NCBI RefSeq assembly: GCF_001027285.1
Contig: NZ_CP011509.1
Coordinates: 1,744,501 to 1,808,500, forward strand
Length of the DNA stretch: 64,000 nucleotides
DNA from: Archangium gephyra
GTDB lineage: Bacteria; Myxococcota; Myxococcia; Myxococcales; Myxococcaceae
Reading direction: 5' to 3'
The number at the start of each line of letters is the position of its first letter. Positions within the stretch are counted from its first letter, which is position 1. The translations under genes and the position numbers were made by a program. The notes under the pieces were generated by a model. The model did not search any database and was not told the origin of the DNA. It saw only the letters and a list, made by a program, of their open reading frames with translations. Shown here one piece after another: positions 45,102 through 54,095 of this stretch.

Positions 45102-46049
45102 TCAGGCGGCGCCAGCGGCGGCGGGCTTGCCGCGCAGGATGTCGATGAGGATGTCTTCCAGGCGCGAGTGGCGTGTCTCCACGTCGCTCACCGGGAGGCC
45201 GTGGGTGTAGAGGGCGCGGAGGATGTCCCCGGCCGGAGCGCTGCCCTCGCGCTCGGGGTAGGTGACGGTGCGGCCGTCGGCGGAGAGCGTGGCGCCCGCC
45301 TTGCGCACGGACTCGGGCAGCGGGGCGGTGATGGGCTCGGTGAGGGTGACGATGAGGCGCTTCTCGCCCAGCCGGCGCAGCAGTGCCTTCTTTTCCTCCA
45401 CCAGCAGCAGCTTGCCCTCGTTGATGATGCCCACCCGGTCCGCCAGCTCCTCGGCCTCCTCGAGGTAGTGCGTGGTGAGGACGATGGTGGTGCCCTCGGC
45501 GGCCAGCTTGCGCACGTAGTTCCACAAGTCCCGGCGCAGCTCCACGTCCACGCCCGCGGTGGGCTCGTCCAGGAAGACGAGCCGCGGCTTGTGCACCAGC
45601 GCCTTGGCGATGAGCAGCCGGCGCTTCATGCCGCCCGACAGCGCCCGCGTGAGCGAGTCCGCCTTGTTCTGGAGGTTGAGCGCGGTGAGCACCTCCATCA
45701 CCCGCGCCTCGTCCCGCTTCTGCCCGTAGTAGCCCTGCTGGATGTAGAGCGACTCGGCCACCGAGAAGAAGGGATCGAAGTTGATCTCCTGCGGCACCAG
45801 GCCCACCTCGTAGCGCGGGCGCACCGGGTCCTCGTCCAGGTCGTGCCCGAAGACGAGAATCTTGCCGCTCGTCTTCTTCACCAGCCCGCAGACCGAGCCG
45901 ATGAGCGTCGTCTTGCCGGCGCCGTTGGGGCCGAGCAGGGCGAAGATCTCCCCGGGACGGATGGTGAGGTTGACGTCGGTGAGGGCCGTGAGCTTGCCGC
46001 CGTAGTTCTTGGTGAGGCCGCGGAGCTCGAGCGCGGGAGTGGAGGACAT
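45102..46049 (-). CDS. ABC transporter ATP-binding protein (YadG-like)
   Basis: A 315-residue ATPase that would drive the adjacent ABC-2 permease. Walker A is [12 protein letters not shown]; the signature is LSGGMKRRLLIAKAL; Walker B is RLVFLDEPTAGVD and the H-loop LTTHYLEEAEELAD. The C-terminal 90 residues form the extra domain typical of YadG/CcmA-like exporters. ATG 46049 has no clear ribosome site; an in-frame GTG lies at 46076. It is divergent from ettA. Confidence 0.88.
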   Translation of the reverse strand: MSSTPALELRGLTKNYGGKLTALTDVNLTIRPGEIFALLGPNGAGKTTLIGSVCGLVKKTSGKILVFGHDLDEDPVRPRYEVGLVPQEINFDPFFSVAESLYIQQGYYGQKRDEARVMEVLTALNLQNKADSLTRALSGGMKRRLLIAKALVHKPRLVFLDEPTAGVDVELRRDLWNYVRKLAAEGTTIVLTTHYLEEAEELADRVGIINEGKLLLVEEKKALLRRLGEKRLIVTLTEPITAPLPESVRKAGATLSADGRTVTYPEREGSAPAGDILRALYTHGLPVSDVETRHSRLEDILIDILRGKPAAAGAA

Positions 46050-46365
46050 GGTGGAGGACGCCTTTAGCACCCCCACGGCCGCCGGGAAGTCCCGAGCGCG
46101 TTTCCGTGAGGCGGGAGGGGGGAGGAGGGGCGGGGGTGGCGCGGAGCGTCGTGGGGGCTACCCCGGCTGGAGGGCAGGGGGGCTCGGAAGGGTGGGGGAG
46201 GGGAGGACGCGGGGCGGGAGCCGGGCTGTTCTGGGTCGGAAGGGGCGGAACCCCGGGAAACCCGTGTCCTGAATCGTGAGCGGGCGGCCGAGCGCCTTGA
46301 GCCCGCCGCGGCTCCTTGGTATCCGCCAGCGTCCACGTCACCGAGTCGGAGGCAGAAAGAGCACG
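46050..46365. other. Intergenic region with a G-rich, quadruplex-prone tract
   Basis: A 316-base divergent gap between the ABC exporter and ettA. The plus strand carries dense G-runs at 46113-46136 and again at 46155-46205, with few C, an unusual strand skew. No gene or clear promoter is visible. Confidence 0.45.
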
Positions 46366-48045
46366 ATGGCCCAGAATTTCATCTTCACCATGCAGGACCT
46401 GCGCAAGGTCAAGGGCGGCAAGGACATCCTCAAGGGGATCTACCTGTCGTTCTTCCCGGGCGCGAAGATTGGCGTCATCGGCCCCAACGGCTCCGGTAAG
46501 TCGACGCTGCTGCGCATCATGGCGGGCGTGGACACGGAGTTCTTCGGCACGGCGAAGCCGGACCCGAGCGCGCGCGTGGGCTACCTGGCGCAGGAGCCGC
46601 AGCTCGACCCCACGCTGGACGTGAAGGGCAACGTGGAGCTGGGCCTCAAGCCCATCCGCACGCTGCTGGACCGCTTCAACGAGGTGAGCGCGAAGTTCGC
46701 TGAGCCCATGGACGACGCGCAGATGGAGAAGCTGCTGGCCGAGCAGGGCCGGCTGCAGGACGCCATCGACGCGTGCAACGGCTGGGAGCTGGACCGGACC
46801 CTGGAGATGGCCATGGACGCGCTGCGTCTGCCGCCGGGGGACGCGGACGTGACGAAGCTGTCCGGTGGTGAGAAGCGCCGCGTGGCGCTGTGCCGGATTC
46901 TGCTGGAGAAGCCGGACCTGCTGCTGCTGGACGAGCCCACCAACCACCTGGACGCCGAGAGCGTGGCGTGGCTGGAGCAGGCCCTCAAGGAGTACAAGGG
47001 CACCATCGTCTGCATCACGCACGACCGCTACTTCCTGGACAACGCGGCCGAGTGGATTCTCGAGCTGGACCGCGGCGAGGGCGTGCCCTGGAAGGGCAAC
47101 TACTCGAGCTGGCTGGAGCAGAAGCAGAAGCGGCTGGAGCTGGAGGAGAAGTCGGAGAGCGCGCGGCAGAAGACGCTCAAGCGCGAGCTGGAGTGGGTGC
47201 GCGCGTCGCCCAAGGCGCGTCAGGCCAAGAGCAAGGCGCGTATCTCGGCGTACGAGGATCTGCTCAACCAGACGCAGGACAAGCGGGACGCGACGGGCGA
47301 GGTGACGATTCCGCCGGGGCCGCCGCTGCGCGGGCTGGTGGTGGAAGCCAAGGGGCTGCGCAAGGCGTTTGGTGAGCGGCTGCTCATCGACGACCTGAAT
47401 TTCCGGCTGCCGCCGGGCGGCATCGTGGGCGTGATTGGCCCCAACGGCGCGGGCAAGACGACGCTCTTCCGGATGCTCACGGGCGTGGAGAAGCCGGATG
47501 GGGGCGAGCTGCGCGTGGGCGAGGCCGTGAAGATGGCGTACGTGGACCAGAGCCGCGACGCGCTGAACGGCGACAAGAGCGTCTTCGAGGAAGTGAGCGG
47601 CGGGCTGGACTACATCGACCTGGGGCGTGCGGGGCAGATGCCGAGCCGCGCGTACCTGGCGGGCTTCGCGTTCAAGGGACAGGATCAGCAGAAGCGGGTG
47701 AAGGACCTGTCGGGCGGCGAGCGCAACCGGGTGCACCTGGCGAAGATGCTCAAGAGTGGCGGCAACCTGCTGCTGCTGGACGAGCCCACGAACGACCTGG
47801 ACGTGGAGACGCTGCGGAGCCTGGAGGACGCGCTGCTGAACTTCGCGGGCTGCGCGGTGGTCATCAGCCACGACCGTTGGTTCCTGGACCGCATCGCCAC
47901 GCACATCCTGGCGTTCGAGGGAGACAGCCGGGCGTTCTTCTTCGAGGGCAACTTCCAGGACTACGAGGCGGACAAGAAGAAGCGCCTGGGCCCCGAGGCC
48001 CTGGAGCCGCACCGCATCCGCTACCGTCCGCTCACGAAGAGCTGA
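46366..48045 (+). CDS. ettA: Energy-dependent translational throttle protein EttA (ABC-F)
   Basis: A 559-residue ABC-F protein that binds the ribosomal E site and gates elongation by the ATP/ADP ratio. Two ATPase domains are visible: Walker [10 protein letters not shown] and GPNGAGKTT; signatures [17 protein letters not shown] and [16 protein letters not shown]; Walker [15 protein letters not shown] and [14 protein letters not shown]. The linker between them is the charged helical arm ([20 protein letters not shown]) and ends in the family-typical [14 protein letters not shown]. Start [15 protein letters not shown] and length match EttA. It is transcribed alone. Confidence 0.93.
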   Translation: MAQNFIFTMQDLRKVKGGKDILKGIYLSFFPGAKIGVIGPNGSGKSTLLRIMAGVDTEFFGTAKPDPSARVGYLAQEPQLDPTLDVKGNVELGLKPIRTLLDRFNEVSAKFAEPMDDAQMEKLLAEQGRLQDAIDACNGWELDRTLEMAMDALRLPPGDADVTKLSGGEKRRVALCRILLEKPDLLLLDEPTNHLDAESVAWLEQALKEYKGTIVCITHDRYFLDNAAEWILELDRGEGVPWKGNYSSWLEQKQKRLELEEKSESARQKTLKRELEWVRASPKARQAKSKARISAYEDLLNQTQDKRDATGEVTIPPGPPLRGLVVEAKGLRKAFGERLLIDDLNFRLPPGGIVGVIGPNGAGKTTLFRMLTGVEKPDGGELRVGEAVKMAYVDQSRDALNGDKSVFEEVSGGLDYIDLGRAGQMPSRAYLAGFAFKGQDQQKRVKDLSGGERNRVHLAKMLKSGGNLLLLDEPTNDLDVETLRSLEDALLNFAGCAVVISHDRWFLDRIATHILAFEGDSRAFFFEGNFQDYEADKKKRLGPEALEPHRIRYRPLTKS

Positions 48046-48089
48046 GCGAAGCGCGGATACACTCGCGCGGACACAGTGAACCCCTCCCT

Positions 48090-48132
48090 GAACCTCTCCC
48101 TCTCCCGCCGGGAGAGGGTCGGGGTGAGGGTA
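48090..48132 (+). repeat. Palindromic genomic repeat, copy 6 (forward)
   Basis: CCCTCTCCCGCCGGGAGAGGG followed by TCGGGGTGAGGGTAT, just downstream of ettA, where it could act as a terminator-like hairpin. Confidence 0.88.
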
Positions 48133-48223
48133 TCGGAGCTCCCAGGTTGTGCCGGGCGGCGGTGTTACGCTGGCTCGCCCTCGGAGGGCCTGCGGGCCAC
48201 GGGGCTGAACCTGGAGCCCACCC

Positions 48224-49060
48224 ATGGAAGTGCGTCCACGTCTTTCCCTGCCACTGACCGCGGAGGGCTACGCCGCGGCCAATGAGGCCTTCCGGCGTTG
48301 TTGGTCCGCGGACCGTGAGGAGGTGTTGTCGTTCCTCCGGGCCCATCCCCCCTCCGCGGGCGCCGAGGGCCTGAACGTGCTGGGGATCGGAGTCGGAGAT
48401 GGCTCGTTCGACCTCCGGCTCATCGAGACCCTGCGCACACTGCGTGGCGAGGTGCCCCTCTCCTACGTGGCCGTGGAGCCCAACGAGGCACAGCTCGACG
48501 GCTTCCGCTCGCGTGTGAGCGGGGAGGCGAAGGGGGGCACCCACTTCACCTTCCTGCCGCTCCGGGCCGAGGACTACGTGCCGGATCGGCGCTTCGACCT
48601 CATCCACTACATCCACTCGCTCTACCACATGCCCGGCGGCGAGGAGCGCCTGGTCCGCATGTCCCTGGAGCAGCTGCGTCCTGGTGGCAGATTGCTGATT
48701 GCCCTCTCCTCCGAGCGGGGCGGCATCTACCAGCTGATGCAGCGCTTCTGGAACGACATCGACTACAGCTTCTTCACCCGGGGCCTGTTCGGCCAGGAGA
48801 GCCTGCGCGAGTTGTTCGAGCGCCATGGCATCGCCTACCGCTACGAGCTCTACCCCCAGGTGTCGATCGATGTGAGCGCCTGCTTCGAGCCGGACTCGGC
48901 GCTGGGCAGACACCTGCTCGACTTCCTGCTCCAGGCCGATCTGCAGCGCGCTCCCGAGTCCCTGCGCCAGCGAGTGCTCGAGGCGCTGGCGGAGCTGTCG
49001 CGGCACGTCCATGGCCGGCGCCTGCTGCCCCACCCGAGCGGCGTGTTCATGGCGGGGTGA
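48224..49060 (+). CDS. Class I SAM-dependent methyltransferase (histamine N-methyltransferase-like)
   Basis: A 278-residue Rossmann methyltransferase. Motif I is LNVLGIGVGDGSFDLRLI, motif II YVAVEPNEAQLDGF, then DLIHYIHSLYHMPG and LRPGGRLLIAL. The wording of motif I and the Tyr-rich middle resemble the histamine N-methyltransferase group, but the substrate cannot be assigned. GGAG 6 nt before ATG 48224. It is framed by repeat copies 6 and 7. Confidence 0.78.
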   Translation: MEVRPRLSLPLTAEGYAAANEAFRRCWSADREEVLSFLRAHPPSAGAEGLNVLGIGVGDGSFDLRLIETLRTLRGEVPLSYVAVEPNEAQLDGFRSRVSGEAKGGTHFTFLPLRAEDYVPDRRFDLIHYIHSLYHMPGGEERLVRMSLEQLRPGGRLLIALSSERGGIYQLMQRFWNDIDYSFFTRGLFGQESLRELFERHGIAYRYELYPQVSIDVSACFEPDSALGRHLLDFLLQADLQRAPESLRQRVLEALAELSRHVHGRRLLPHPSGVFMAG

Positions 49061-49078
49061 CACCGGCGCTCATTCCCA

Positions 49079-49115
49079 GACCCTCACCCCAACCCTCTCC
49101 CAGGGGGAGAGGGGG
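49079..49115 (-). repeat. Palindromic genomic repeat, copy 7 (reverse)
   Basis: Plus-strand GACCCTCACCCCAACCCTCT then CCCAGGGGGAGAGGG; reverse orientation. Copy 8 follows in the same orientation about 30 bases on. Confidence 0.86.
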
Positions 49116-49143
49116 TTGACTCGGGCTCGACCCGGGGCCCGGG

Positions 49144-49180
49144 CACCCTCACCCCGTCCCTCTCCCGGAGGGAGAGGGGA
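49144..49180 (-). repeat. Palindromic genomic repeat, copy 8 (reverse)
   Basis: Plus-strand CACCCTCACCCCGTCCCTCT then CCCGGAGGGAGAGGGG. With copy 7 it makes a direct tandem, mirroring the tandem inside topB/recQ. Confidence 0.88.
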
Positions 49181-49292
49181 GGGGGCTCCCGGTGGAGGAG
49201 GGGGTGTGTGACGGTTTCACCCTCGGGAAGTGGGCGCCGCTCCGGGTCGCGCTATGGTGCCGCCGAGCAGGAGGCCTCGCCCGAGCCCGTCC

Positions 49293-50453
49293 ATGAACGT
49301 CGTCTTCATCTCCCCCCACTTCCCTCAGCAGTTCTTCCACTTCGTCTCCGCCCTGCGCGAGCGCGGCGTCAAGGTCCTGGGCATCGGCGATACCCCCTAC
49401 GACTCCCTCCGCCATGAGCTCCGGGAGTCCCTCTCCGAGTACTTCTTCACCCCCAACCTCAACGACTACGACGCCCTCCTGCGCGCCACCGGCTACCTCA
49501 CCTGGCGCCATGGCCGCATCGATCGCATCGACTCGCTCAACGAGACCTGGCTCGAGGTCGAGTCCCGCCTCCGCGAGGACTTCCACGTCCCCGGCCTCCT
49601 CCCCGCCGACATCGCCCGCCTGCGCACCAAGATGGGCATGCACGATGTCTTCAAGCAGGCCGGCGTCGCCCACCCCAGCTGCATCCCCGTCCAGGACGCC
49701 GCCGGTGTGAAGGCCTTCGCCCAGAGCGTCGGCTACCCGCTCGTCCTCAAGCCCGACGTGGGCGTCGGCGCCGCCCGCACCTTCAAGGTCTCCTCCGACT
49801 CCGAGGTCGATGCCGCCCTGAAGGAGCCCCTCCCCCACTACGTCGCCCAGGCCTTCGTGCGCGGCGCCATCGTCACCTATGACGGGCTCGTGGACCGCGA
49901 GGGCAACATCATCTTCCGCCTCAGCCACGAGTACAGCGACGGCGTCATGGAGGTGGTGCTCGAGCAGCGCGACATCTCCTTCTGGAGCCTCAAGGAGATT
50001 CCTCCCGCCCTCGAGACGCTCGGCCGCCGCGCCGTGGCCGCGCTCGGCCTGCGCGAGCGCTGGTTCCACCTCGAGTTCTTCCGCCTCTCCGATGGCAGCT
50101 ACGTCGCCCTCGAGGCCAACCTGCGTCCGCCCGGCGGCTTCATGACGGACCAGATGAACTACGCCTGCGACATGGACGTCTACCGCCTCTGGGCCCGCCT
50201 CCTCACCGGCGATGACCTGCGCGGCTTCCGCTACACGCCCAGGTACCACGTGTGCCACGTCGCCCGGCGCTCTTCCCGCCGCTACCGCTACTCCCACGCG
50301 GAGCTGGTGGCGAAGCTCGGCGATTCACTCCTGCTCCACCGCGAGCTGCCCGCCGTCTACCACAACGCCATGGGCAACGAGATGTACCTCACCCGCCACG
50401 AGAGTCTCGCCGCCAAGGAGGACGCCGTACGCCTCATCCAGGCCACCGTCTGA
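49293..50453 (+). CDS. ATP-grasp family carboxylate-amine ligase-like protein
   Basis: A 386-residue ATP-grasp protein starting MNVVFISPHFPQQFFHF. N-terminal Rossmann-like pre-ATP-grasp domain (about 1-110); ATP-binding core with LVLKPDVGVGAARTFKV (Lys/Gly loop), VAQAFVRGAIVTYDGLVD and metal ligands in FHLEFFRLSDGSYVALEANLRPPGG. It would link a carboxylate to an amine or thiol using ATP; substrates unknown. AGGAGG at 49269 is too far to serve, so the start has no clear ribosome site. It is convergent with the DUF2378 gene with only 4 bases between the stops. Confidence 0.84.
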   Translation: MNVVFISPHFPQQFFHFVSALRERGVKVLGIGDTPYDSLRHELRESLSEYFFTPNLNDYDALLRATGYLTWRHGRIDRIDSLNETWLEVESRLREDFHVPGLLPADIARLRTKMGMHDVFKQAGVAHPSCIPVQDAAGVKAFAQSVGYPLVLKPDVGVGAARTFKVSSDSEVDAALKEPLPHYVAQAFVRGAIVTYDGLVDREGNIIFRLSHEYSDGVMEVVLEQRDISFWSLKEIPPALETLGRRAVAALGLRERWFHLEFFRLSDGSYVALEANLRPPGGFMTDQMNYACDMDVYRLWARLLTGDDLRGFRYTPRYHVCHVARRSSRRYRYSHAELVAKLGDSLLLHRELPAVYHNAMGNEMYLTRHESLAAKEDAVRLIQATV

Positions 50454-50457
50454 CGCC

Positions 50458-51027
50458 TCAGCGCTCCTTCCAGCGCAGGACGTAGACGGTGCCCTCCTCC
50501 TCCCTGCGCACGATGGCCGCGTGGGGCTCCACCGCTCCACTGGCCCTCAGGAAGCTCACGAAGAGGGCCTCGGCGTAGCCCGGCATGTCCAGCACCGAGT
50601 TCATCCACATCTCCCAGAGGCCGGGCTCCAGCTCCTTGAGCCGCACCTCGGTGTAGTTGTCCCCGCCGCGCAGCGCCTGCACCATCTGCCGCACCGTGCG
50701 CTTGGGCCCCAGCAGCCGCAACAGCCGCATCATGGCCCGCCCCACCAGCGTCTGCCCGTAGCCCTCCACGTGGTGCGCCGCGAGCAGACGGAAGCCCTCC
50801 TCGCGCGGCACGCCCGGGTACACCTCCTCCAGGATGATGTGGAGGCAGTACATCCACTGGCTCACCGGGTAGGCCGGCAACAGCGGCCGGTCCAGGTCCA
50901 ACCCCACCTGCCTCAGCCGCTCGCGCAGCCGCGGCGTCACGCGCTCTCCCACTCCGTGACGCAGCAGCCCCTCCACCACCTGGAGGAAGACCCTCCGGTC
51001 CTCCGGCTTGACCTCGCGGGGCTTCAC
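50458..51027 (-). CDS. DUF2378 (TIGR02265) family protein, paralogue B
   Basis: A 189-residue member of the same myxobacterial family as the genes at 5586 and 55835. Aligned landmarks with paralogue A: LLAAHHVEGYGQTLVGRAMM (against the HWWMGIHFMEGYLQTF segment), RGGDNYTEVRLKEL (GNNFSEVELVG) and a C-terminal EEGTVYVLRW. GTG start at 51027 with GAGG upstream. It follows the esterase gene by 10 bases, so the two form an operon. Confidence 0.78.
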   Translation of the reverse strand: MKPREVKPEDRRVFLQVVEGLLRHGVGERVTPRLRERLRQVGLDLDRPLLPAYPVSQWMYCLHIILEEVYPGVPREEGFRLLAAHHVEGYGQTLVGRAMMRLLRLLGPKRTVRQMVQALRGGDNYTEVRLKELEPGLWEMWMNSVLDMPGYAEALFVSFLRASGAVEPHAAIVRREEEGTVYVLRWKER

Positions 51028-51037
51028 CCGGGCCTCG

Positions 51038-51811
51038 TCACCCGAGCAGCCAGTTCATCGCCAGCGGCAACCGCCGCTGCCAGGCCGACTCGTGGTGCAG
51101 CCCCTCCGGCTCCAGCACCAGCGCCAGCTCGTGGTCCGCGTACCCCAGCTGCTTGAGGTGGACGTAGAAGTCGCGCGTGGCCTCGCCGTAGGGCAGCGGC
51201 ACGCCCCCGGGGTTGATCCACTCGTGCGTCCCGGCGTCCAGGTAGATGCGCGACCAGCGCCGGCTGTGGGCCTTCCAGTGCTCGAAGAGCTTGTACTCGC
51301 TCCACATCACCGAGGGCGACAGCGCGCCGATGCGGCCGAACACCTCGGGGTACTTCCAGCCGATGTACAGCGACATGAGCCCACCCAGCGACGAGCCCAT
51401 GATGGCCGTCCACTCGGAGCCCTGGCGCGTGCGGTAGGCCCCATCCACGTAGGGCTTGAGCGTCTCGACGACGAAGCGGGCGTAGGCGCCCCCCCGGGCC
51501 TGGACGTTGGCGCGCGACTCGTTCCAGGGCGAGTACTCCTCCAGCCGCCCGGGGCCCGAGTCGACGGCCACGATGATCCACGGCTCCGCGCGGCCCTCGC
51601 CCACCATCCGCTCCAGGGTGAGGTTGGCACACCACGTGTCGAAGACGGCCGACTCGGGATGGGCGAAGACGTTCTGCCCGTCGTGCATGTAGAGGACGGG
51701 GAACCGGTGGTGGGGGGCCTGGTCGTACCCGTCCGGCGTGTAGATGCGAACGGTACGGGTGAAGCCCTCCTGCGGGGAGGCGAAGTCTCGGATGATGTGC
51801 ACGTGACCCAT
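51038..51811 (-). CDS. Esterase of the Fes/IroE/esterase-D type alpha/beta-hydrolase family
   Basis: A 257-residue alpha/beta hydrolase. It has VLYMHDGQNVF near the N-terminus, nucleophile Ser in MGSSLGGLMSLY, an acid in LDAGTHEW and a His in GLHHESAWQRRLPLAM. The YMHDGQN/GSSLGG pair is typical of Fes/IroE-like esterases and feruloyl-esterase-like proteins (PF00756). There is no signal peptide, so a cytoplasmic ester (siderophore or storage type) is more likely than a polymer. ATG 51811 is chosen; the frame is open far upstream but crosses the divergent region. Confidence 0.82.
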   Translation of the reverse strand: MGHVHIIRDFASPQEGFTRTVRIYTPDGYDQAPHHRFPVLYMHDGQNVFAHPESAVFDTWCANLTLERMVGEGRAEPWIIVAVDSGPGRLEEYSPWNESRANVQARGGAYARFVVETLKPYVDGAYRTRQGSEWTAIMGSSLGGLMSLYIGWKYPEVFGRIGALSPSVMWSEYKLFEHWKAHSRRWSRIYLDAGTHEWINPGGVPLPYGEATRDFYVHLKQLGYADHELALVLEPEGLHHESAWQRRLPLAMNWLLG

Positions 51812-52016
51812 GGGGCGCCGGTGAAAAGCTGGATGCAAAGATAGATGGCCCCGCGCTCCCGGCCAACCCTCTGCGAGATGGACTGGATACGCCAGCAGTA
51901 TGGGCTGGCGCTGTCCCGGGTCCGCGGCCTGGATGGGCGTTTCCGGCCCGGGACACCTCGGAAGTGGGGTCCCCGAGGTGTCCTCGTTGGTCTCCTTCGT
52001 GCAGTGCGCCGGCCGC

Positions 52017-54095
52017 GTGAAAGCCGCCTGCCCGCCTGCCCTGCTGACGACCTGGTTGCTCCTCGCCGTGACGGGCGCACGGGCCGAGCCGTACGACGCG
52101 GAGCTCTCCATCAGCGGAGAGGCGGACCTCCGCGCGCTGTATGAGGACGGCGTTCTCGGGGAGGAGGAATTCGAGACGCTGCGGGAGCTGCTGCGCACCG
52201 GGGTGGATGTGCGCACGGCCTCCCGCGAGGCGCTGTACGCGCTGCCGGGCCTCACCTGGGCCCAGGTGGATGCGCTGCTGGCCTACCGGGCGCGAGGGGC
52301 GGGGGCCTTCGAGCCAGAGGCGCTCGTCGAGGCCGGGGTGCTCACCGAGGCCCAGCTCCAGCGGGTGCGGCCCTTCCTGGCCCGAGAGGCCGGCGCCACG
52401 AGAACCGTGTCCGGGCGCCTGCGCCTGCTGACCGCGTATGGGGCGGCGGACACGCTGGTGCCGCCGGTGCTGCTCCACGCCCAGGCCGAGGGACCCCTGG
52501 GCTTGAAGGGCGGAGCCGTGGTCTCGCTCAGCCGGCGCCGCCTGGAGGCCGTGCGCTACGAGCCTCGCCGCCGTTCCCTGGTGGCGGAGCTGCCCGGCGT
52601 GGCCCCCCGGCTGCCCAAACTCCACCTGCGCTGGGAGGGCGAGCACGCCTCGGTGCTGGTGGGGACGTACCGGCTGGGTTTCGGGCAGCGGCTCACCCTG
52701 GACACCACGGGCCGCCCGGCACCGGATGGCTTCGTGCCCGATGACGGCTTCCAACCGCCCGGTAGTCCCGAGCGGCGCTGCATGCTGACGGGCCCGGGCG
52801 CCTGTCCGGTGGAAGAGCCCCCGGGACGTGTCACCCCGGACTTCGGCTGGACCGAGGGCTTTCGCGGCGTCGCCGGCACCGTGCGCGGGCAGGTGGAGGG
52901 CGTGGCGCTGGCCTTCACGGGTTTCGGCTCGCACCAGTCGCGCGACCTCTCGCCGTACGAGTTGCTCGACACGAGGACGCGCAAGACGCCGGACGTGCTC
53001 GCCGTGCTCCCCGGCAAGCAGGTGCCGGGCACCGTGCGCTTCGTCTCGCGCACCCTGCCGGATGTCTTCCATGAGCTGGCCGGAGGTGGCCATGTCTCCG
53101 TGGGCTTCTCCCCGAGGGCTCGCGTGGGACTGACGGGGTGGGGCGCCTGGCCGCTGTGGGCGGCGGAGGGCATGGGGCTCGAGCTCCAACCGGGCTCGCG
53201 TTTTCCCGCGGGCGGTGGCTATGGCGCGGTGGGTGCCGATGCCACGTGGGGCACCGGGCCGGTGGACCTCTTCTTCGAGGCCGCGCGGAGCGTCTCGGGG
53301 GTGGGTGGAGGCTTCGGCGCCGTCCAGCGCACCGTGCTCGGGGACCGGAGGCGCGAGCTGGAGCTGACGCTGCGTCATTACGAGCGCGGCTTCGACAATC
53401 CCCACAGCCGCCCCGTCTCCAGCCCCGACGAGTCCGAGGGCCTGCGCGCGAGCAACGAGTTGGGTGCCCGGCTGCGCTACCTGCACCAGACGGAGGACGG
53501 TGCGTGGCGCATGACGGGGAAGGTGGACGTGTGGACGCAGCCTCCCGGTGGCGAGGCCTCCGGCACCTTCCACCTGGGGACCTCCGCCCGGGTGGACTAC
53601 GTGGGCGTGCCGGAGCTCCAGCCCTCGGTGTGGGTGGAGCTTCGCAACAAGGACCTCGGCCAGAACGGACCCGGGCTGTGTTTCGAGGGCGAGGATTGCG
53701 CCGGTGAGCAGTACCGCGTCGCGGGCCGTGTGCGGCTCGACGCCACCGAGAGCCTGCGCCTGGCCGCGCAATACCAGCACACCCTGGTGGGCAGCCGGCA
53801 GCGCCCTGGCAGCTTCCAGCAGGACAGCCGGGCGTTGTTGGAGGTGGTCGTGCGGCCACTGCCCTCGTTGAACGTGCACGGGCGCGCGAGCTGGCTCGAC
53901 GAGGACCTCTCCGAAAACACCCGGCTCACGCAGACGGTGCGCACCTCGCTGGAGGTGGCCTGGGACGCCATCGCCGGGCTGGGCACACGTGCCCGGTACG
54001 AGCTCGTGCTCGACCTGAAGGCACCCGTGGGCGCGCGCTCGCCGCCCGAGCTTCCGCAACACCTCTTCCGGCTGGAGCTGGAAGGCCGTTTCTAG
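52017..54095 (+). CDS. Exported protein with N-terminal helix-hairpin-helix DNA-binding motif and a large beta-barrel-like region
   Basis: About 692 residues. Signal peptide (ALLTTWLLLAVTGARA), then two ComEA-like helix-hairpin-helix units (about 40-100: TASREALYALPGLTWAQVDA, VEAGVLTEAQLQRVRPF). From about 110 on it is a long series of amphipathic strands (ASVLVGTYRLGFGQRLTLD, RTVLGDRRRELELTLRHYER, SLRLAAQYQHTLVGS) ending LFRLELEGRF with a C-terminal Phe, as in outer-membrane barrels. A periplasmic DNA-binding plug on a barrel would be unusual. The start is uncertain (GTG 52017 gives the cleanest signal). Its stop TAG abuts the next ATG. Confidence 0.68.
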   Translation: MKAACPPALLTTWLLLAVTGARAEPYDAELSISGEADLRALYEDGVLGEEEFETLRELLRTGVDVRTASREALYALPGLTWAQVDALLAYRARGAGAFEPEALVEAGVLTEAQLQRVRPFLAREAGATRTVSGRLRLLTAYGAADTLVPPVLLHAQAEGPLGLKGGAVVSLSRRRLEAVRYEPRRRSLVAELPGVAPRLPKLHLRWEGEHASVLVGTYRLGFGQRLTLDTTGRPAPDGFVPDDGFQPPGSPERRCMLTGPGACPVEEPPGRVTPDFGWTEGFRGVAGTVRGQVEGVALAFTGFGSHQSRDLSPYELLDTRTRKTPDVLAVLPGKQVPGTVRFVSRTLPDVFHELAGGGHVSVGFSPRARVGLTGWGAWPLWAAEGMGLELQPGSRFPAGGGYGAVGADATWGTGPVDLFFEAARSVSGVGGGFGAVQRTVLGDRRRELELTLRHYERGFDNPHSRPVSSPDESEGLRASNELGARLRYLHQTEDGAWRMTGKVDVWTQPPGGEASGTFHLGTSARVDYVGVPELQPSVWVELRNKDLGQNGPGLCFEGEDCAGEQYRVAGRVRLDATESLRLAAQYQHTLVGSRQRPGSFQQDSRALLEVVVRPLPSLNVHGRASWLDEDLSENTRLTQTVRTSLEVAWDAIAGLGTRARYELVLDLKAPVGARSPPELPQHLFRLELEGRF

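Noticed and set aside
44296-48225. A 1309-codon minus-strand frame running from the ABC permease through ettA
   Set aside because: Only its last 250 codons are a real gene (the permease). The rest is antisense to ettA and out of frame with the ATPase gene.
40417-49180. The repeated palindromes as a CRISPR array
   Set aside because: Copies are scattered, in both orientations, without regular spacers and without cas genes.
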